DNA from: Jingweiarchaeum tengchongense
GTDB lineage: Archaea; Nanobdellota; Nanobdellia; Jingweiarchaeales; Jingweiarchaeaceae
Reading direction: 5' to 3'
NCBI GenBank assembly: GCA_038874075.1
Contig: JAVZDD010000031.1
Span: 1 to 6,220 of the forward strand
DNA length: 6,220 nucleotides
Shown: one piece after another, positions 5,811 through 6,220 of the stretch
How positions within the stretch are numbered: position 1 is the stretch's first letter
Layout: each line of letters starts with the position of its first letter
Made by a program: the position numbers and the translations under genes
Notes under the pieces: model-generated
Seen by the model: only the letters and a program-made list of their open reading frames with translations
Told to the model about the DNA's origin: nothing
Database searches by the model: none

Positions 5811-5966
5811 ATGACAAGCATAACAGATGCTCTATTATTAACCTTCATTGGGATCTTAGTCAGTGACTTGCTTTATCAATCTAATATTATTACTAAAATA
5901 TATAAAAAGATTTACAAAATTGAACTTGATATCAATTTACTAAAGGAAAAGGTGAATATAAAATGA
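5811..5966 (+). CDS. Short membrane protein, 51 aa
   Basis: A short ORF that fills the otherwise empty stretch between two genes. It starts at ATG 5811, one base after the preceding TAA, with GGTGAT at 5801-5806 as ribosome-binding site, and ends at TGA 5964-5966, overlapping the next ATG as ATGA. The product has one hydrophobic segment at about residues 4-22 (ITDALLLTFIGILVSDLLY) followed by a Lys-rich amphipathic helix (about 28-51). The exact fit to both neighbours, the ribosome-binding site and the membrane/amphipathic layout make it a probable real gene. It could be a minor virion membrane protein or a small holin-like lysis protein; nothing visible separates these. Confidence 0.75.
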   Translation: MTSITDALLLTFIGILVSDLLYQSNIITKIYKKIYKIELDINLLKEKVNIK

Positions 5967-6157
5967 GCAAAAGGTGGATACAAAAAACAAAAATGAAAAA
6001 AGGAGCGCTAAGAAAATGGGCTAAAGAGCATCATTTTATAAAAAATGGAAAAATTGACTTAACAAGGGCTTACCAGTATGCTAAAAAACATCACTTAACA
6101 AAAGAAATAAGAAGGATCAATCTTGCAAAAACTTTAAGAAGGATAAGGCATAAATAG
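5963..6157 (+). CDS. Very basic small protein, probable virion DNA-binding protein
   Basis: A 64-aa protein with 22 Lys/Arg and only three Asp/Glu, plus five His, giving a net charge of about +19. It starts with MSKRWIQKTKMKKGALRKWA, and the part KKGALRKWA resembles, from memory, the KGAL-type opening of small basic proteins in many phage and large-virus genomes; the NLAKTLRRIR ending matches the same type. It probably condenses or neutralises the packaged DNA, like adenovirus core proteins; the function is inferred from charge and context. Two related units, WAKEHHFIK (19-27) and YAKKHHLTK (39-47), show an internal duplication of 20-residue period. The His-His pairs could bind metal, but no standard finger is present. 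Ribosome-binding site GGTGA at 5951-5955. Confidence 0.82.
   Translation: MSKRWIQKTKMKKGALRKWAKEHHFIKNGKIDLTRAYQYAKKHHLTKEIRRINLAKTLRRIRHK
6020..6103 (+). repeat. 60-nt-period internal duplication in the basic-protein gene
   Basis: Bases 6020-6043 and 6080-6103 match at 19 of 24 positions at an offset of exactly 60 nt, encoding AKEHHFIK and AKKHHLTK. This points to duplication of a 20-residue DNA-binding unit rather than chance Lys-richness. Confidence 0.6.
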
Positions 6158-6177
6158 ATATAATATATCAAGGTAAA

Positions 6178-6186
6178 GGAGGTGAT
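6178..6186 (+). promoter_or_regulatory. Near-perfect Shine-Dalgarno site for the next gene
   Basis: GGAGGTGAT is complementary to the 16S rRNA 3' end over all nine bases and lies nine bases before the ATG at 6196. It is the strongest ribosome-binding site in the window and follows the widest gap, suggesting that the next product is needed in quantity. Confidence 0.7.
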
Positions 6187-6195
6187 AAAGAAAAA

Positions 6196-6220
6196 ATGTC
6201 AGCAGTTATTCCGCCTAATG
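6196..6220 (+). CDS. Start of a further gene (partial, cut by the window edge)
   Basis: ATG at 6196 begins MSAVIPPN and runs off the window. The near-perfect ribosome-binding site makes the start convincing. Eight residues do not allow any assignment. A GTG at 6182 in another frame is open too, but it lies inside the ribosome-binding site. Confidence 0.6.

Noticed and set aside
1..6220. tRNA or rRNA genes, CRISPR array, insertion sequence, integrase or attachment sites
   Set aside because: None was seen. The window is almost wholly coding on one strand, without regularly spaced repeats or transposase/recombinase motifs.

Overview
The window reads as the structural (virion) gene block of a small, tailless, membrane-containing DNA virus or a provirus derived from one. 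The best fit is the double jelly-roll (DJR, PRD1/PM2/STIV-like) lineage. Three observations support this: a short FtsK/HerA/A32-type genome-packaging ATPase with clear Walker A and B motifs, a 305-residue beta-rich protein without membrane segments that has the size and layout expected of a DJR major capsid protein, and a series of small membrane proteins and Ser/Thr-rich beta proteins suited to an internal membrane and vertex spikes. No tail, terminase, portal, replication or integration gene is visible.

Host: an archaeon is favoured, a thermophilic bacterium is not excluded. The sequence is AT-rich, Arg is mostly AGA/AGG, Ile is often ATA, and ribosome-binding sites are mostly of the GGTGA(T) type. 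No convincing bacterial -35/-10 pair was seen. None of this is decisive.

Layout (all + strand): a possible C-terminal tail of an upstream gene (2-115); a helical 139-aa protein of unknown role (84-503); the packaging ATPase (475-1014); a small hydrophobic membrane protein (1037-1276); the candidate major capsid protein (1287-2204); a membrane-anchored Ser/Thr-rich stalk protein (2217-2861); a run of translationally coupled surface proteins, namely a spike/fibre-like 259-aa protein (2866-3645), a 168-aa beta protein (3642-4148), a 98-aa protein (4145-4441), a 282-aa protein with a C-terminal amphipathic helix (4438-5286) and a 173-aa Ig-like protein with a C-terminal membrane anchor (5288-5809); a 51-aa membrane-protein ORF (5811-5966); a very basic 64-aa probable DNA-binding protein (5963-6157); and the start of another gene (6196 onward).

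The genes are packed with gaps of 22 nt or less, or 4-nt ATGA overlaps, until a 38-nt gap before the last partial gene, so they probably form one transcription unit with coupled translation. In the proposed scheme the capsid protein and small membrane proteins build a shell over a lipid vesicle, the ATPase fills it, the basic protein coats the DNA, and the 2217-5809 products form vertices or host-binding spikes. The membrane protein/capsid pair (1037-2204) is clearly richer in G+C than its neighbours, which hints at mosaic origin or at codon selection for high expression.
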